A stretch of 23,523 nucleotides of DNA from a virus. Positions within the stretch are counted from its first letter, which is position 1. Every line of letters starts with the position of its first letter. The notes under the pieces were generated by a model. The model did no database searches. It had not been told where the DNA came from and was given only the letters and a program-made list of their open reading frames with translations. Both the position numbers and the translations under genes were made by a program. Of this stretch, positions 22,901 to 23,523 are shown one piece after another. Where the stretch lies: the IMG/VR virus record IMGVR_UViG_3300048833_000243, positions 1 to 23,523 of that record; one strand, given 5' to 3'.

Positions 22901-23523
22901 CTCGGCCCGGCGACACGGTGACCTGCGTGATCGAGGCGCAGGTGATCGTCGGCGGAGCACCGGGCCTGCCGGCCTTCGATGTCGGCACCTGGCCGACGCA
23001 GGCGGCGACCGGCAACCGCACCAGCGGCTCGCCGGTGATCTCGGGCCTGTCGGTGGATGCGACGGCGCTGCTCGCCGAGGGCATCCTCGTCAGCGGCACG
23101 GGCATCCCGGCCGGGACGCGAGTTCTGTCGGTGGACAATGCCGGCCAGGTGACGCTCACGGCGAACGCCTCGAGCGGCGCGGGCACCAGCACGGCGCTGA
23201 CGTTCTACACGGTCAACCTGGTGATCGAGAACCGCGGCACGATCTCCGGCATCGGCGGGCGTGGTGGAACAGGCCGCAGCGCCAATGGTGGCGATCCCTC
23301 GGCTGGCGATCGCAATGGTGGTGATGGTGGTACCGGCATCTACAGCCGATATCCGTTCACCTACCGCGATGCCGGCGCCACGACGCAGGGCGGTGGCGGT
23401 GGCGGGGCCGGTGGCAGTTGCAACGTGCATGATGGCCACCGAGGCGGCGGTGGCGGTGCAGGTGCCGGAGCACCTAGTGGCGCTGCGGGCATCGGACCCG
23501 GCAACGGCGAGGATGGTACTGCA
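19963..23523 (+). CDS. Tail hub / central fibre protein, 3'-truncated by the window
   Basis: At least 1187 residues, open to the last base. GTG 19963 overlaps the previous stop (GTGA). Residues 1-50 hold a four-cysteine cluster (C16, C25, C37, C44; KCFNTRATCQDRVNF) characteristic of some siphophage hub proteins. Residues about 51-480 are beta-rich modules (including DGNILAVVTSY and SGDMLLVAIQ) that I read as an insertion. The hub core resumes at about 481 (RATMRFAKAADYRPQDIEAI, EHPHPDTGPGLDPYFADRAY, GSFWSKFRARQPYLKGEEL, AHDPLKMLDGDRAQCPR). A small beta module lies at about 1020-1078 (VISGLSVDATALLAEGILVS), and from about 1090 the chain is glycine-rich (GRGGTGRSANGGDPSAG). It probably forms the tail tip and carries receptor contacts. 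Confidence 0.85.
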   Translation, partial: MTRQALTYAELTLRTCGLVYGEGACQAALGVTGEHKCFNTRATCQDRVNFDLAEEPGGVAEHVTTLTNAAPGGATVSWSGVGVDEGGSIALTVSARRAAGNVQVQASSTIGGELVERVVQNGTGGTRSEILFAEGPFGDEVDISITFANQPDWVRVGVWRIKDGRPVTGGTATSTTKPSPSVTVDAPKDGNILAVVTSYLQSSTAWTGLDEETDGAQSSGHYSFAGRGFAAEDLAHAVTATQTYLARTAPTLHATFPGPRFDTAVRVSFTGLASGDMLLVAIQRAASTSGTTPSGWTLLDTVEGNGARIDIYVRTALWTSGTSLTQDFTGNLRDYGVGMVIKGVTDTAFIRQIGKATGASTTSPSAPTITTDVANTLVIDIISRLTDISGAQFSAQANANLTSYGENFDNGHTEGSGGGISVASGLKAAAGATGTSSSTLANTSAYAALKLGIAPTDNADANVALAVAAFEWTRPIRETRATMRFAKAADYRPQDIEAIASIADVSVTPARIKPGEDLGSRATMRVSFKEHPHPDTGPGLDPYFADRAYDPYRQGSFWSKFRARQPYLKGEELVLRQGFVGQSLAEMETSKFIVESFDGPTVDGVYTLIAHDPLKMLDGDRAQCPRVNRGRLSADLSNVATTFTIIPAGLGDEEYASSGWLNLGGKEMVSFTRAGDDFTVVRAQMGTVAVAHTSGDRVQQAARFDSMDPADIIHELMADYAGVPEDWIPLGDWQAETGGYLQRVFDATIAEPTAVNKLVAELMEQAGLSIWWDELGEQIRLRVLRPIATDVATHDESLMVRGSLAIREQPDKRYSEVWIHFGQVSPLGGEDVDNYPLVSVTADLEAQDNYQSSKIRKVYSRWIARAGRTAADRVGSIVLSRFRDPPRLFTYSLMRGAQGDPILGEGYQVSHRSLQDATGARLPEAAQIVSLGRGPAQFTVTAEGFSYALPPDIGDRQVTINANLFGANLRTLHDDLYPEPRPGDTVTCVIEAQVIVGGAPGLPAFDVGTWPTQAATGNRTSGSPVISGLSVDATALLAEGILVSGTGIPAGTRVLSVDNAGQVTLTANASSGAGTSTALTFYTVNLVIENRGTISGIGGRGGTGRSANGGDPSAGDRNGGDGGTGIYSRYPFTYRDAGATTQGGGGGGAGGSCNVHDGHRGGGGGAGAGAPSGAAGIGPGNGEDGTA

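Noticed and set aside
21208-23439. A 743-residue open frame on the minus strand
   Set aside because: It is rich in arginine, histidine and alanine with no recognisable domain, and lies wholly opposite the hub gene, whose composition explains it. Long antisense frames are common in GC-rich DNA.

Overview
The window is a block of a tailed-phage genome: an HK97-fold, long-tailed siphovirus, either a prophage or a free phage. It is GC-rich on both strands. Shine-Dalgarno motifs are strong, GTG and TTG starts are frequent, and many genes overlap by four bases (ATGA or GTGA). The protein families seen (P4-type primase-helicase, the terminase small subunit type, gene-transfer-agent-like tail chaperone, and a tail hub with an N-terminal cysteine cluster) point to a phage of an alphaproteobacterium, probably Hyphomicrobiales. 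I infer this from recognised families; there is no host gene, integrase or attachment site in view. Both ends cut through genes.

Layout. 1-1515: the 3' part of a primase/superfamily 3 helicase. 1516-1952: a non-coding region with a large hairpin and at least five exact copies of an 8-base motif (AGACAGTC/GACTGTCT), the last three touching the ribosome binding site of the next gene. 1953-2684: a NusG/RfaH-like transcription elongation factor. 2685-2985: a leader-like stretch with a possible promoter, two short hairpins and a clear intrinsic terminator. 2986-9140: HNH nuclease, terminase small and large subunits, portal, prohead protease, major capsid protein and a small protein. 9198-10446: a small structural protein, the gp6-like connector and another small protein.

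10439-14332 interrupts the usual connector-to-head-closure order. It holds a LamG-like/SGNH protein, a secreted SH3b-SGNH hydrolase on the minus strand, a SAM-dependent methyltransferase, a minus-strand ribbon-helix-helix regulator and an 87-residue protein. I read this as an accessory (moron) block that may alter the host surface. 14433-23523 returns to tail morphogenesis: head closure, HK97-gp10-like, DUF3168-like, a small structural protein, tail tube, tail chaperone with a probable -1 frameshift extension, a minus-strand two-helix membrane protein, tape measure, a distal-tail-like protein, and a very long hub/fibre protein that runs off the end and becomes glycine-rich.

The most interesting possibility is at 1500-2990. 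A phage NusG paralogue sits between a repeat array and a promoter/hairpin/terminator leader just ahead of the packaging and structural genes. This is where lambda-like phages place Q and its late promoter, so late expression may be switched on by a NusG-type antiterminator. This is inference and testable. Other points worth a second look are the split tail chaperone, the antisense membrane protein with a near-perfect ribosome binding site, two convergent SGNH proteins, and a roughly 430-residue insertion in the tail hub.
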